Below are positions 1-12,400 of a DNA stretch of 64,000 nucleotides, one piece after another. The stretch comes from Gremmenia infestans. Lineage: Eukaryota; Ascomycota; Leotiomycetes; Helotiales; Hamatocanthoscyphaceae. Both the position numbers and the translations under genes were made by a program. Under the pieces are notes generated by a model that ran no database searches, had not been told where the DNA came from, and worked only from the letters and a program-made list of their open reading frames with translations. The stretch spans positions 248,001-312,000 of the forward strand of contig JAFEVB010000007.1 in NCBI GenBank assembly GCA_032629725.1, read 5' to 3'. Numbering within the stretch: the first letter of the stretch is position 1; every line of letters begins with the position of its first letter.

Positions 1-182
1 ACTAACTCCATTTACTCGATATGTTATAAGAGGAAATATTTGCATGACCAAAATTGCAAAAAAATCATCAGTGGGACCGTGTTAATCGTTTTACAGGGCA
101 ACAAGGGAACTCCTCTTAAACACGCACTGACAGCTTGAAAATTGCGGTCTCGCAAGCAAAGTGTTCATTCATGATCCCCAAG

Positions 183-992
183 CTAGTACCTATTATACTG
201 CCCTCCCATCTGATTACCGTCTCCATACCCATAGTATCCACCTTCGTCTCCGGGTCCAATAAATTCACGCTTCATCATGGCTCGATCCATCATCTCGGCT
301 TCCATCTCGCTCTCATGATCTTCAACATATGGTGATCTGTAGTTGCCCATGGCGGCGCGAGCATGAGGTCCATACGGCATTCGAGGGCGATCCATGCGTT
401 GAGGATCAAAGATGCTGCTGGCAGCTGGAGAATTGTATGGTGACCTTTGTCCAAGACCCATACCAGGAGACATCCCGTCGGCCATCCCGCCACCCAAACC
501 GCCTCCTAATCCTCCCATCATTGCCGCTCTTGCTCCGAGAAGACGGTCTTGAGAGCCCATACCTCGTGCTGATAGCCCATCGCGTAGAAGCGACCCTCGA
601 CGGCGACCAGCCATATCATCATCCATGTAGGGCATTCTTGGATCAAGTGATGGAGAGCCTCTAACTCCATAAGCGCCGCGACCTATCATAGGGTTTCTTG
701 GGAGTCCTCCTCCAAGTCCTCCTCGTAGACCGCCTCCTCCCAAACCACCCCCAAGATCCCCTGCAAGCCCTCCAAGCCCAGATCCTGAGCTATCCAGAAG
801 GTTGTTTCCCATGGATCCTCGTCGCCGATAAAGCATTGGCTGGTCACCTAGTCGGCCCTGCCCTTCCCGTCCATATCCTGTCCTGTCTCGACGACCTAGA
901 CTATTGGTAGTAAGGCTATCGTTAAAGTCGCATCGTGAACTGCACCTCCGATCACGGCATTGATTTTCACGTCCTGATCTGTCTGAAAACAT
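183..992 (-). CDS. Glycine-rich low-complexity protein, function unknown
   Basis: Uninterrupted 269-residue frame starting at an ATG (complement of 990-992). I do not recognise a family. The N-terminal quarter is polar and Arg-rich. Residues about 70-100 and 155-175 are Gly/Leu-rich runs (GGLGGGL type). The rest is rich in Met, Arg, Pro and Asp, with an acidic Met-rich patch (EMEAEMMDRAMM) near residue 230, and it ends in a Gly/Tyr-rich tail finishing YNRY. There is no signal peptide or membrane segment. The composition resembles disordered RNA-binding or condensate-forming proteins, but no RNA-binding domain is visible, so that is inference only. Low-complexity frames can be spurious. In its favour are a clean ATG-to-stop frame and the Tyr/Gly C-terminus. 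Confidence 0.5.
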   Translation of the reverse strand: MFSDRSGRENQCRDRRCSSRCDFNDSLTTNSLGRRDRTGYGREGQGRLGDQPMLYRRRGSMGNNLLDSSGSGLGGLAGDLGGGLGGGGLRGGLGGGLPRNPMIGRGAYGVRGSPSLDPRMPYMDDDMAGRRRGSLLRDGLSARGMGSQDRLLGARAAMMGGLGGGLGGGMADGMSPGMGLGQRSPYNSPAASSIFDPQRMDRPRMPYGPHARAAMGNYRSPYVEDHESEMEAEMMDRAMMKREFIGPGDEGGYYGYGDGNQMGGQYNRY

Positions 993-2437
993 AATTCGAA
1001 TTCAAGAATAGAGAGGATGAAGTATCCAGCAAATAAGGGGAATGGATTTACAATATGGGCAGCGGGGGGTTGCGCAAAACGCAACGCACACATGTGGAAC
1101 AACGAATGACAGCAAACCATTTCGAAATCAGACCATACCAATTACTATAGGAGACAAAAGACCACTGAGTATGCAAGCCACGAGCTCTTCGGGCAAATGC
1201 AAACGCAAACAACAACGTGCCAGCAATGAGATTGGTGCAAGCTGTAAAAGAAACATATCGGCTGATATAAACGACTTATGGTTGGAGGGAGGAGGCATTG
1301 TTTGCTGCCGGAGACTTACACGCCACCAGCTATGACATTTATTCACTACCGGTATGTCAAAAACGACCTGTGCGACCACCTTCCTGGCAAGCTGTGTGAG
1401 CAGATACACAAGTGAGTCATGTTGGAAGCCAACCAAGACGCCCATCACCAGCAGCAAGTGATTGCCTCAAGTCCACGTCCTGCAACCCGGGGTTTGCCAA
1501 CATAGTACTGTAAGAGCAAACAATGCAAGATCCCCCACTTGGAGAGAGCCGCAGAACGGTGAACGGTGACGGTGTCTCGATTCCGCAGCAGATCAATCGG
1601 TGATACTGCAGATTGCAGAGATTCCAGCATCCATCCCCACCATTTCCGGGGCGACTCGGAAGTCTTGTAGATGCGTATCGAGTTGGACGCTCTAAGACTG
1701 TAGAACGGTTTGAGAGCCCGAGGACAGAAATAGCGACGCCATGAGGTAGTGCTTGGACTGGATCAAGACGCGTCTAAAATTCGGAGAATCTGTTGATCTA
1801 TGTAGGGCTTGCCAGGCCACATCAGACCGGGCCAGCCAGGGCTTCGAGAAACATCCATGACGCACAAGTTGCTGGAGCTCGTCTTCCTCTGAACACACTG
1901 AATATCTGCCTTAGCTAGAGTAGGTACCTTTACTAGATAATATAGCATTATATACCCGTAATTTTCTGGTATTCAGCATGAAAACGTTCCAAGAATTCGT
2001 AATGTCCCGCATGTTGACGCAAAATCAAGATGGTGCCTGCAGAAGTCGCGTATATAAATCTTGCGCTAAGCCGAAACAAGATGCAAGCTTTCCTTTCTCA
2101 CTGCAAAAAGTAGTGAGCGTACGGTACTCTCGTTGATGCACCAGATTTCTTAACAAAATCTCGAACCACACACGAGCGACTCGCAACTGCATCATCTACA
2201 TCTACATCTTCAACACCACTTACAGATCCATCAATATCTCTTCCAGAGTCTCCATAGACCCTTCGCGCAATCTCAACCCTCGATTGTGTTCCCCAAACCG
2301 CATCGTTGAACTGAAATTTCCTCGAAGCGAATCCCATCTCCATCTCGCGTCTTTTTTGTGCTCCAGCGCGACGACATCCCCTCGACTGGATCACCGACTT
2401 TTCTGTCTTCCAATCTTCAGCAAGCCCTCGATCAACC
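993..2437. other. Intergenic DNA and 5' leader of the GYF gene
   Basis: About 1.4 kb between the divergent glycine-rich gene and the GYF-domain gene. Open frames here are short, lack family resemblance and are not supported. A TATA-like element (TATATAA, 2051-2057) precedes the GYF start by about 390 bp. Two tiny upstream ATG frames follow it, at 2081-2113 (10 codons) and 2136-2153 (5 codons). These would lie in the leader only if transcription begins shortly after the TATA element. Confidence 0.4.
2051..2057 (+). promoter_or_regulatory. TATA-like element upstream of the GYF-domain gene
   Basis: The sequence TATATAA lies about 390 bp before the start codon at 2438, on the strand of the gene and in otherwise GC-balanced DNA. 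A leader of about 300 nt would follow, carrying two very short upstream reading frames. The position is plausible for a fungal core promoter, but AT-rich heptamers arise by chance. Confidence 0.3.
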
Positions 2438-5400
2438 ATGCCTTCACACATGCCTTCAAGCTTTGCTTCTGCCGCCGCAGGTCAAGCCTCGGGTCGCGAC
2501 TCTCGAACTGCGAGGGGCGACGGACGAGGAAGCGGGGACTGGTATGTTGCCTACTAGATTTTTCTACAGTTTTCCCACCTCTCAAATTCAATCATCAACG
2601 TCTACCCGCTATTCCTTTTGATCTGCGCGGCTCAAAGGTCTTGAAGCTCGCATACATGACCACCCTCCTTGCTTTGCAAACAACCCCAGAGCTTAGAAGC
2701 TACGCTACTTTCGAGATCTTCACAACCAAGAAACCCATCCTGTCTCTCACTCTGCAATTCTCACGGTTCAGTCTGGAGAATTGAACTAAGAAGTTCACGA
2801 TTTCTGACAATCTTTTTCAGGCCTCGAAGAGACAGCAGAGCAACTAACGGTTTCGTGCCTCTCAACTCCCGTCGCACCTCATCTACCCCGTTTTCATCAG
2901 CCCAAGACGCGTCCCATCCGCCCACCGATTCCGAGACATCAGCACCACAGTCAATGTCGAATTCGATGAACGATCAGCTTACGGAAAGCCGGTACTCGAG
3001 GTCGCAGCTGCTAGACGTCTTCAAAGCGCAACAGGAGTCTGGAACCGCAAATAGGGACGTTTCACACCTATACGCCAATGATTGGAATCCCGGTCATTCG
3101 AATAGTACAAATGGCCGGACTGCTTGGGGCAGGAGCAGTGAGTCGAGAGAAACTTATGGGCCTGAAATCTGCTGGGAGGCAGGCGGAAACATTCAGCCAA
3201 TTGCTCTTGAAGAGATGGATGACACTGAGCGAAAGGTATGCTATAATACTGGCGACCTTTGGGTGCCTACTAATCGTTTGAAGCTCTTCTCTACCGATGT
3301 CAACTCTCCTCTAAAGCCTCCACCGCAGAATGCGAACAAGGACTCCAATGCGCAAGGTGGAACCAACGGTCGCAAAGCCTCTGTCTCCCACGGACAGGGT
3401 ACAAATTCGTTCGGACTCACATCACCTGTATCGAGCCGGCCTACTACAAGGCGCCAGATGACAAGCGATTCGATCGCCGGTTTAAGTTCACCAGCCGGAA
3501 CTGGTCGTTTCTCTCGGGAGGAGACTTCCTTTTTCAATCGCAAGTTCAATGAAAACAAAGATGCCCCTGACGACCCCGCGGAAGATAGGAAGAGCAACCT
3601 GCCGTTCGGGGGGTTAATGCGTGCCAACACTGCTGGAAGTATCCTCAGTAATGGGCCGGCATCTCCTTGGGGTCCGGCCTCAACTAGTGCTGCAATGTCG
3701 CCAATGGGAAATTTTGGAAGTTTCGCGATGGGAGGCTCTTCACCCAATCCTCCTACTCCCATCGAGAAGAGGCCGGGATTCGGTAGCATGAGAGGAGAAA
3801 GTCGCCTTGCCCACCTCATGCCGAAAGAAAGTATTGAAGACATTTCATCAAAGGCCGCGGATAGGGCATGGAGACCCCGGCAACGTACTGACACCGATCC
3901 GTTTGGTGATGAGCCCCCCGCTGGAAGTGCTGCTCTTGGGGGTGGTCAGGATACTAGCCCTCCTATATCCCAACGCAGAGCCCCGGGTCTTGATACACCA
4001 GTCCGAGGAGCATCGGGCGAATTTGGCATGTCAGACTTGGCAAGCATCCGCGATAGTCATCGAGGATTAAGCCATCAGACTCCGCATCACCATGACGAGA
4101 ATGAGACCCTTAGCCCGGAGACAAACCCATATCGAAGCCCACCGGAAGAGAGACATGACGATGGGAATTACGAGGGCGATGCCGGCCCGCCAAGTCGATT
4201 GCAGGGGCTTGGTGGCATCCCTGAACACGGGGCAAACCTTTTCGGTAATATGCCACGAGGCTTCTCTAGCGCACCTTTCGAGGGAAGCGATCGAAGTCAA
4301 ACATCCAGTGTCGGCGCAACCAAAGCATTTCCTGCTATAGGTGGACTGTCTTCTCTTAGTGGCCTGGGAGGCATGGGGGGTTGGCCCACGAGCGCTAATC
4401 CCATTGGAACTCCAGACCGTGAGAATAGGCCTGTATTTCCGGGCCCGTTTGGAAACTCTCTCTTCGGACCAATGGGAGAGTTACAATCACCCAGTCTGAA
4501 TGGCCTGGGAGGCGTGTTTGGCTCTGGTCCAGGTGGGATCTCTTCCGGTACGAACACTATTGGCAGAGGCAGCAAGCTAGGATCATTGTTTCCTGCTGCC
4601 ATGCAAGCTCAGATGCAAGCAAACGATAGTGAAATTCCTGCCGAAGGTAGTGATGGAAGGCAGAGCGGCGGGTTTGGCGCAATTGGTAGAAATACCTTTA
4701 CTTCTCGCGAGACTGATAGCCCTGTTCGTACTGGCCGCGCTTTTGAGGATATGTTCCAATCATCGGATACCTCACGAATGCAAGGCCCATGGTCTTCGTC
4801 TGACATCGCCCCGGGTCAAACAGTAACTTCGTTAGGGCAAGGTGTCTCTGCCCAGTCAAACTATCAGCAGTCGCAGGCTTCATCAGATTCAGCATCGAAC
4901 CAGTTGCCCACAGCTCAGCAAAAGATGATGGTGATGCCAGATAGAATGAGATGGGTGTATCTTGATCCTCAAGGTCATGTTCAAGGGCCATTTTCTGGTC
5001 TTGAGATGCATGACTGGTATAAAGCTAATTTCTTTACACCGGACCTTTCCGTGAAGAAGCTTGAGGAGACAGAATTTGAGCCTCTTGGCCAATTGATTCG
5101 CCGAATTGGAAACTCACGTGAACCCTTCCTTGTTCCACAAATTGGCATTCCACATGGCCCAGCATCAACTCAAGCTGGAGGTCCTTTTACGCCAGCCGCG
5201 GTTGCACCTGGAGCCGCGCCACAGCCCGGCTCTGTTCAACCCCCTTTCGCCGGAGCTTTCCCAAGCTTTGGAACTACTTTGACTGCAGAGCAGCAGAACA
5301 ATCTTGAAAGGAGGAAGCAGGAAGAACAGTACCTCATGGCCCGTCAACGGGAATTTCTCGCTCAGCAACAAGTCACTATGAAGCAGTTGCAAATGGGTGG

Positions 5401-7215
5401 ACTTCCATCTTCTTTGCATCACCATTCAAGTGCTCACAGTCTCCAAAGTCAGCCAAGTTTCGGAAGCATCACATCTCCCGTCGGAATGCCTCAGCAACCC
5501 ACCATGTCCGGATCCTCGGGATTTTTTGATGGGGCAAGGCAGGCTCCGGCTCCTGGCCCATCTGGTTTACAGCAGGATTTTTTTCGCGAAGAAGAATTGG
5601 CCAATCTGAATATCCAAGAACGCCAGCAGCTTTTTGGCGCCCCAGGGTCGCAGCAATCCTCTCATGCACAACAAATCGCTGCGATATTTGGTCAACCCCA
5701 AGCGCAGCGTGAAAATTCTGGAATGGAGGAAACCAATACTAGCGACCCATTGGGGTTCAAGGCTCGACTACTCCAATTCGAGCAATTGAGAGAGCAACAT
5801 GATAAGGAGGAAGCTGCTGCAGCCACTGAATCTTCTGCCCACGTGTTGAATGAACCCATTGGCCCGCCTCGACAAGTTTCACGTCATGAGTATGATGAGG
5901 AGCCTGAGATGCTACAGCCAGAGGTCCTCTCCTTGACCCAGCAGGTTCAGAAAGCAGCTTCTTCAAAGCAGTCACCGGTATCGGCAATCCAACCCGAGTC
6001 ACCATGGGCCAAGGTCAACCCTAGCCTTCCTATGCCATTTCCTCCACCTCAGTCTAGCACTCCATTGCCAGCACCCACTGCTCAAAGGGGGCGATCCAAC
6101 TTACCAGAGGCGCTCAATGTGGGGACGCGTTCGCGCTCCGAGACTCCCGACATGGCAAGCTCTACTCCGTCTCTTGCTCCGTGGGCAAAGGAGCAGGTAG
6201 AAGCACCCAGAGGTCCCTCTTTGAAGGAAATCCAGGAAGCCGAAGCAAAGAAAGCTGCGAAGGATGAAGAGATCGCTGCTGCTGGACGTCGTATTGCCCA
6301 TGAGCAAGAGATGCGGTTGCTCACCAGCCAACCCCTAGCACCTGCTCCCGGATTGCCAACTACATCCACATGGGGCAACACCGCCTCTCCAGCTACGCCT
6401 ACAAATGCTTCATCAGTATGGGCAAAGCCAGCGATCTCCACCATTACAGCTCCTAGCAAGTCTGCCAATTCCAAGAAAACTCTTGCGGACATTCAAAGGG
6501 AAGAGGAACTGCGAAAGCAAAAGCTTGCAGCTGCTGCTGCCGCTTCACAACCTGCTTCTGTGTCCGGTGGAAAGCGATATGCTGACCTTGCCAGCAAGTC
6601 GACTGCAAGTGTGCCAACAGTAGGATCCGCTTGGTCTACCGTGGGCGCTGGCGGCAAAGTGAAGATCCCCACCGGCCCAGCAGCCGCTGCCCCACAAGCT
6701 GTCCGTTCGGTGACCAGTGCAAGCATTGCTACGCCACCTAGCGTTCGTACTACCAAACCTGTACCAGCAATTCGCAGTGTTACTGCAAGTGGGTCAGCCA
6801 GCACGACTTCCGCCCACGAAGAGTTCAACAAATGGGCGAAAGCTACGTTGGCAAAGGGCCTCAATTCTGGCATAAATGGTATGTATTCCTTACAACATCG
6901 ACTTTGACATAACCTTGACTAATTCTTTTTGAAGTGGACGACTTTGTACGCATGCTCTCGGACTTCCCTCCTGAAGCTAGCATCATCACAGACAGCATTT
7001 ATAGTAACTCACAACTGATGGATGGTCGCCACTTCGCTGAAGAATATCTCCGACGTAAGAAGCTAGCGGATAAGGGTGTTGTTGAACCTGCGTTTGGCGC
7101 TGGGGAGAAATCCGGTGGTGGTTGGAGCGAGGTTGCCAAGAAAGGGCCACCCAAAGAAGAGACTGCTTCTCAGGCTTTCAAAGTCGTTCCTACCAAGAAA
7201 AAGGGAAAGAAATAG
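2438..7215 (+). CDS. GYF-domain protein (Smy2/Syh1-like)
   Basis: Four-exon model: 2438-2541, 2821-3235, 3284-6878, 6935-7215 (1,464 residues). The GYF domain lies at about residues 728-785 and has the family signature (RWVYLDPQGHVQGPF, then MHDWY and FF). GYF domains bind proline-rich ligands. Yeast Smy2/Syh1 act in mRNA quality control, translational repression and ER-Golgi transport. Upstream is long Ser/Gly/Pro-rich disorder. Downstream are Gln-rich, coiled-coil (QREFLAQQQ; EIQEAEAKKAAKDEE) and Ala/Ser-rich segments. The start at 2438 was chosen because exon 1 (MPSHMPSSFASAAAG) splices in phase to an Arg-rich block (GDWPRRDSRATNG) common in fungal homologues. The second intron (3236-3283, 48 nt) is a multiple of three with no stop, so the frame also reads through it; a CTACTAAT branch site supports splicing. 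Confidence 0.85.
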
Positions 7216-7738
7216 AGGACTGGAATGTATCACAAATGTATAATTAGACGCCCTGGCGTCGTTTAGCATAAGCTGACTTAGTTGTACGGCACAGCGGTTC
7301 TGCATTGAGATGATAATAGCATTGAGCGTGCGTTGTTCTCTGAGCAATGCTTTGTATTTTGTACATTGGTTTGGTAGCATGGCATATCTTTACTCGTTTT
7401 TCAAGCTTTTTTGGAACGAAGTGAGGCAATCTAATTGATCTCTCGGATTGTTTGAAAAACACGAGGCCAAACTCATTCCTAGCACACGCAGCGCCTTGAA
7501 AATGTAAGATCAATAACCATTTATTCAATAAAATCGAGAGCCTCGTCAAGATCACGCTTTTACAATTGCCGGGTCAGCTTGCCCACACCCGTGAACTATT
7601 TATCCTCTAGTGACGTAAGACCTGTATCTAATGATTTTCTCGACAAATCTACCTTATATTACTTCTCTGCCTTCTGTTTCCTTTCCATCCAACAAGCATC
7701 CTTCCAGCGGCAAACATTATACTCAACTCAAGCGCAAG

Positions 7739-9022
7739 ATGTCCTCCACTACCCAAAGCGGCAAACGAATAGTTCGTTGCATCCCCCACTATCACCCTCA
7801 TCCCCCGCACTGTCTACTAACGACCCACAGGTCTTCACAGGCGGCTCAGGCAAAGCAGGCCGCCACGTAATCCCGTACCTGCTCGCCAAAGGCCACAAAG
7901 TCCTCAATCTAGACCTGCTCCCCTTCCCAGACCCCGCGGCCGCCGTCTACACGCTGAAGACCGACCTCACGGATTCCGGACAGGTGTTTAATGCGCTGAC
8001 TAGCCATTTCGATATGAGCGGGTATGAGGCGGGTCCTGTGCCTGGGCCGCCCGATGTGGTGATTCATTTTGCTGGTATGTTAGGTTCTCACTCGTTGTTT
8101 ACGAATGGATGTGGAGGGGGTGAGAGCTTCGTGTTGACAGAAAGAAGCGTATGCGAGAAATATGCTCGTTCCGGACTCGGAACTCTTCCAGGCAAATGTG
8201 AGGAGTACGTATAATGTAGTGGAAGCTGCGTCCAAGCTTGGGGTAAAGAAGATCATTATCGCGAGCTCGGAGACTGTCTACGGAGTTTGTTTTGCGCAGG
8301 GCGATGCGCAGTATCATTCTTTCCCGCTTGATGAGGAGTATGATGTTGATCCGGAAGATTCGTAAGCACATCTTCTTTCCTCGATTCCCCATTTCTTCTT
8401 TCATTTCCTTCTTGGAAAGAAGTCGAGTGAAGAGAGAGCGCATTGTTGATCGTTGGATCTATATATAGGTACGCACTTTCTAAGATCTGTGGCGAGAAAA
8501 CCGCACGCACTTTTGCGAGACGCTTTAAGAGTGATATCTACGCGCTGAGGATCGGTAATGTGATTGAGCCGCATGAGTACGCGAGGGATTTTCCGGCGTT
8601 CATTGAAGATCCGGCATCGAGGAAGAGGAATGCGTGGAGTTATATCGATGCAAGGGATTTGGGGCAAATATGTGATTTGGCGATTGGGAAGAGTGGTATG
8701 GTCCTTTCCTTTCCTTTTCCCTCGCGCTTTTGTGATGTTTTTTCTTCTTTTTTCTTAATGGCTGAAGGAGAAAGAAATCCGAATTCCAAGCAACAACTGA
8801 CGAGAATCTTATTAATTAGATCTTGGGTTCCAAGTTTTCAATGCTACTAATGATACAATTACGATTAAAGATAACTTGACGACAAAAGAGTTCCTAGAGA
8901 AGGAATGCCCTGGGACAAAGTTCACGCGGGAAATGGGAGCAAATGAGGCACCGTTGAGTAATAGAAAGATTAGGGAGGTCTTGGGTTACAAGGATGTGCA
9001 TGACTGGAGGAAGTATCTATGA
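7739..9022 (+). CDS. NAD-dependent epimerase/dehydratase (extended SDR)
   Basis: Five exons: 7739-7771, 7831-8074, 8148-8361, 8469-8695, 8820-9022 (306 residues). Dinucleotide-binding motif TGGSGKAGRH begins at about residue 14. Later landmarks are VVIHFA, the strand IIIASSETVYG, and the catalytic-type Y-x-x-x-K in YALSK, in the right order for an extended short-chain dehydrogenase of the nucleotide-sugar epimerase type. The substrate cannot be read from sequence. The motif SSETVYGVCFAQGD and the ending APLSNRKIREVLG are typical of a fungal branch annotated only as NAD-dependent epimerase. The third exon could begin at 8145 instead of 8148, one residue longer, because two AG acceptors lie three bases apart. 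No signal peptide is present; probably cytosolic. It is convergent with the next gene. Confidence 0.85.
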
Positions 9023-9435
9023 TGTTGGCTGTGTTCCTTGGCCGAGATGACATAATTCTGACATGAAATCGTTCGATTCTCCTGATCTAGTTCACAACCC
9101 GGCTCAGCTCAATTCAGACTTGAACTCAGTGACTCTTGGCTAGCCTTACATTGGCGTGACTACTTTACTTGAACTTCATTCTCTCGCCCTCTGGGCCTCT
9201 GGGAAACCAAATCAACAACCAACACTATCATTAATTGAGAATTAAGAATTAAAAATTAAAAATTAAGAATCCGTAAAATCGAATCCACCATCCCTTAATG
9301 TCACCCCTTCCTTGCCCCCTTTACCCCCTCGCCAATTCCAACCCTCAAACACCATCGCATTGGAAACCAACCCAACTCAAACTCCATCTACCCTTCCTTC
9401 CTTTCAACCATCCCCAACTCAACAACCCACCTCCT
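9023..9435. other. Convergent intergenic gap with an AT-rich repeat
   Basis: 413 bp between two convergent stop codons. Near 9235-9268 there is an imperfect tandem of AATTAARA-type heptamers, probably a simple repeat or part of the 3' processing region. No gene is seen. Long frames on the + strand running in from 9298 are C/P-rich low-complexity and not credible. Confidence 0.4.
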
Positions 9436-12400
9436 CTAAATCTCAGCCGACACCACATTAGCATCAAAACTATGCCTCTTCCTCTCCTCATCAGCCAGCA
9501 GCACCTCGGCTTCATAATCCCCAATCTCCCTTAACAGAATCTGATTATTCTCCCTCCAATCCAGCAGACTCTGCGCCTCCCTAACCTCCCACAGCCGCTT
9601 CCTCTTCACATAATCCTCATACCCCATCTCCCCCACCTGCATCTCAGGAAGCGGCTTGCGCGGTCTTGCCCACGACTTGAAACGTCCGGTCATGGCGTGG
9701 AACCAAGCCTCGATACTCTCGAACCCCTTCTCGGCAGCAATATCGTTGGGTGACTTGCCCGTGAGACGGCAGCGAGCCTCGAGTCCTTTCATGAATTGCT
9801 CTTTGGCTACGTCTTCCCATTTCTTGGAATCGTCTTCGTACATGTCCTTTGCGGTCTGTGAGATGTATTCCTTGACGCTGGAGAAGCTGGTGTTGGCGCG
9901 GACCCAGTTGGCGGGCGAGACGGTGGCGGTGAAGGCGCGGGCGCGGAGGTTGGCTTCTATGTCCGAGTGCAGGTCGTGGGGGCTTGAGGGGGGAGGCATT
10001 GGTTTGCCTTGGCCGGTTTCGTGGAGGTGCTCTAGGAACCATTGGCGCTCTGGCGTGATGAGGGTAGTTGTGTTGATCCTGCCTCCCTTGTCTTCGATGG
10101 CGGTCCATTCGTGTTTCTTCTCTTTCTTTCCAGCGCTTATTGGTTCGAGTGCCCGTCCAGAGACTTTTCCTGCGTTTATCTTTACATGTTTTACAATCGT
10201 CTCCTTTTTCACCTTCTGCTGTACTTCCTTCTTAACCAATTTCGTGGTGTTCTGGAATTCGTTTTCGACCATACTCTTCTTCCTCGGGCTTCTCAGAACA
10301 GGGCTCTTCTTGGCTCTTTCAGCAGCAGCCTTCCAAGACTTTTCGCGCCTGTCCTGCCCTTCCTTTATAGCTCTCTCCTTCTCATCAGCACTAACTCTCG
10401 CCATTCTTTCCCTTTCCTCTTCAACTTCCGCGATCTGTACTGTCGTCAAAGGCGCTCGACCTGAAAGTTCCTTTTTGCCCTCAGCGAGTCTCTGCAGGTT
10501 TAGCGCATGCCATCTTTTCACAATCTCATTCTGAGCATCATCAACGCTCTGTGTAGCTTCTAGCGCAGACAGCCCCTCCCACTTCACAAGAGCCGCGATG
10601 CCCGTCTCTCTCTCACGTTCCCTTCTGGCTATCAATCGAGTCGTCTCCTCGTTGAGGACTGCGGCTTTCGCCGCATTCTCACTCGCTTGTTCTTGGGCCT
10701 TCAGACGCTCGATTTCAAGTGCGAGATCTGCTTTACGCCGCTTTACCTTCTCCTGAAATGTGATATCGTCGCCGCGTCTTCGCTTCCTGCAGTCGAGTAC
10801 TCTCGCTCTGTCGGCTTCCTCTTCAGACGCAATGGCCCCTATTGCAGCTTGCTGGATTGCAATGACTTGACGCTTGTCCCTCCTCCAAACATCCTCCATC
10901 GAGGACTCGGTGATTTGCCCTAAAGGTAAAACGTCCTCTTGAGATATGGTTCCAGGCCAGAAATCTTTACCCCTTGGTTCAATGAGACTGCTACGAACGA
11001 CTTGATTTGCTGTCTCGTTGAGCACTTTCGATTTCACCGCTACCCATTTCAGCTCTTCCTCTTCCGTTTCAAGAATTCTTGGTGGTGGGATCTCTTTCTG
11101 AGGCCCGGGTTCGCCGATTGCCTGGTCAGCAACGACCAAGTAGTCGTCAATGATATACTGGGTTCCAAAGTGCGCCCCTGCCAAGTTCGTTAGCATTATA
11201 CTTTGTGAACAATAAACCAAACATACCGTATTCGGCATCGGTCATTGCATCTAAATCGGGTTCATTACTCTTGGGGTCTTTCCAGCCTTTCCACAGCTCA
11301 TCATCATCTTCTTCGTCGCCTTCCTCTTCCCTCTTAATCCTGTCTTGAATTTTGGAATCCCAAACAACACCAGCTTTCAACCCCACATCTTTCCACTCGG
11401 GAATTTGTCTCAAGATCTCCCAGTCCCGCGCACGAGCCGGTTGGGATGATTGATTCCAATCCCTGCCTCTGACACCCCACCAGAAAGACACTTGACCACC
11501 CGGAGATTCAATCACGGCAAATGATGGTAGTGGGCCGGCGACTTGGCCCTTTTCAATCTCTTGGCCGTTGATGATCAAAGTCCCACCATGCAGGTTGGTA
11601 ACAAAATAAAGCGAATCTCCCAACTCGTCCATGACACGATTCTGTACCCAGTTGACATCATTCAGTGGTATCAAGTTGTTGGCCCCGTACTTGGGCTCAC
11701 GTGGGGGATACCGACGAGGCGGCACATCACGCTTCGCTTCTTGCTCCTCGGTAACATACCATGGATCCCACGCCTCCATCGGCCTGTAGTCTTTTATGGG
11801 ATTATCCCAAGAGTATCGAACCAGTTCTTCGTTTCCGCTCTTGTCTTCGATAGCGCAGACAGAGTGGTTATTGACGAGATTGACACGGCGAATGTCGAGG
11901 GGGAAAACATCAGTCTTGTGAGCCAGAGGGTCCTCAATCACATACTCTTCGAACATGGCTCTGACAAGAATGTGTCTTTCGTCCTCTGAATCGCTATCCG
12001 GTTCGAGTGGCTTGGTTGGCATGTTGAAAACAGTTCCAGTAACTCCATCCCATTGTCTCTTTTTCTTGATGGCTCGGTCATAAACATTGTCCGTAGATAG
12101 CACACGAACATAGTTATCAACCCACCGAAGCACCTGGATAATGGGTCAGTGTCACACGATAGAACAGCTAATTGGTTGATTGACTGCTTACAGGGTAAGG
12201 ACTTTTCCCGCAATCAACACCGCCATCAACCATCAATTCATTACCGTCCAAGTTCTCGTGAAAGTCTTCGTCCATCTCGATTTTCAACGTTTTTTCTCCA
12301 ACACGCCGTGGTCGCCAGACAGTGTTGGTCAGGATATCATTCCACTCTTCGCCGAGATGTTGCTGGTACTCCTTTAAATCTTTCATCGCGTAGAAACCCC

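Noticed and set aside
2098..2451. 117-codon minus-strand frame
   Set aside because: It overlaps the leader and first exon of the GYF-domain gene, lacks family resemblance, and ends in its promoter.
3241..3894. 217-codon minus-strand frame inside the GYF-domain gene
   Set aside because: Mirror of a Ser/Gly/Pro-rich coding exon; antisense frames open easily in such composition.
7222..7555. Minus-strand frames downstream of the GYF gene
   Set aside because: They overlap its 3' end, start at non-ATG codons or lack any recognisable feature.
9656..10534. 292-codon plus-strand frame
   Set aside because: Antisense to the charged coiled-coil exon of the unknown 1,293-residue protein; its Phe/Ser/Leu-rich composition is the expected shadow of Lys/Glu codons.
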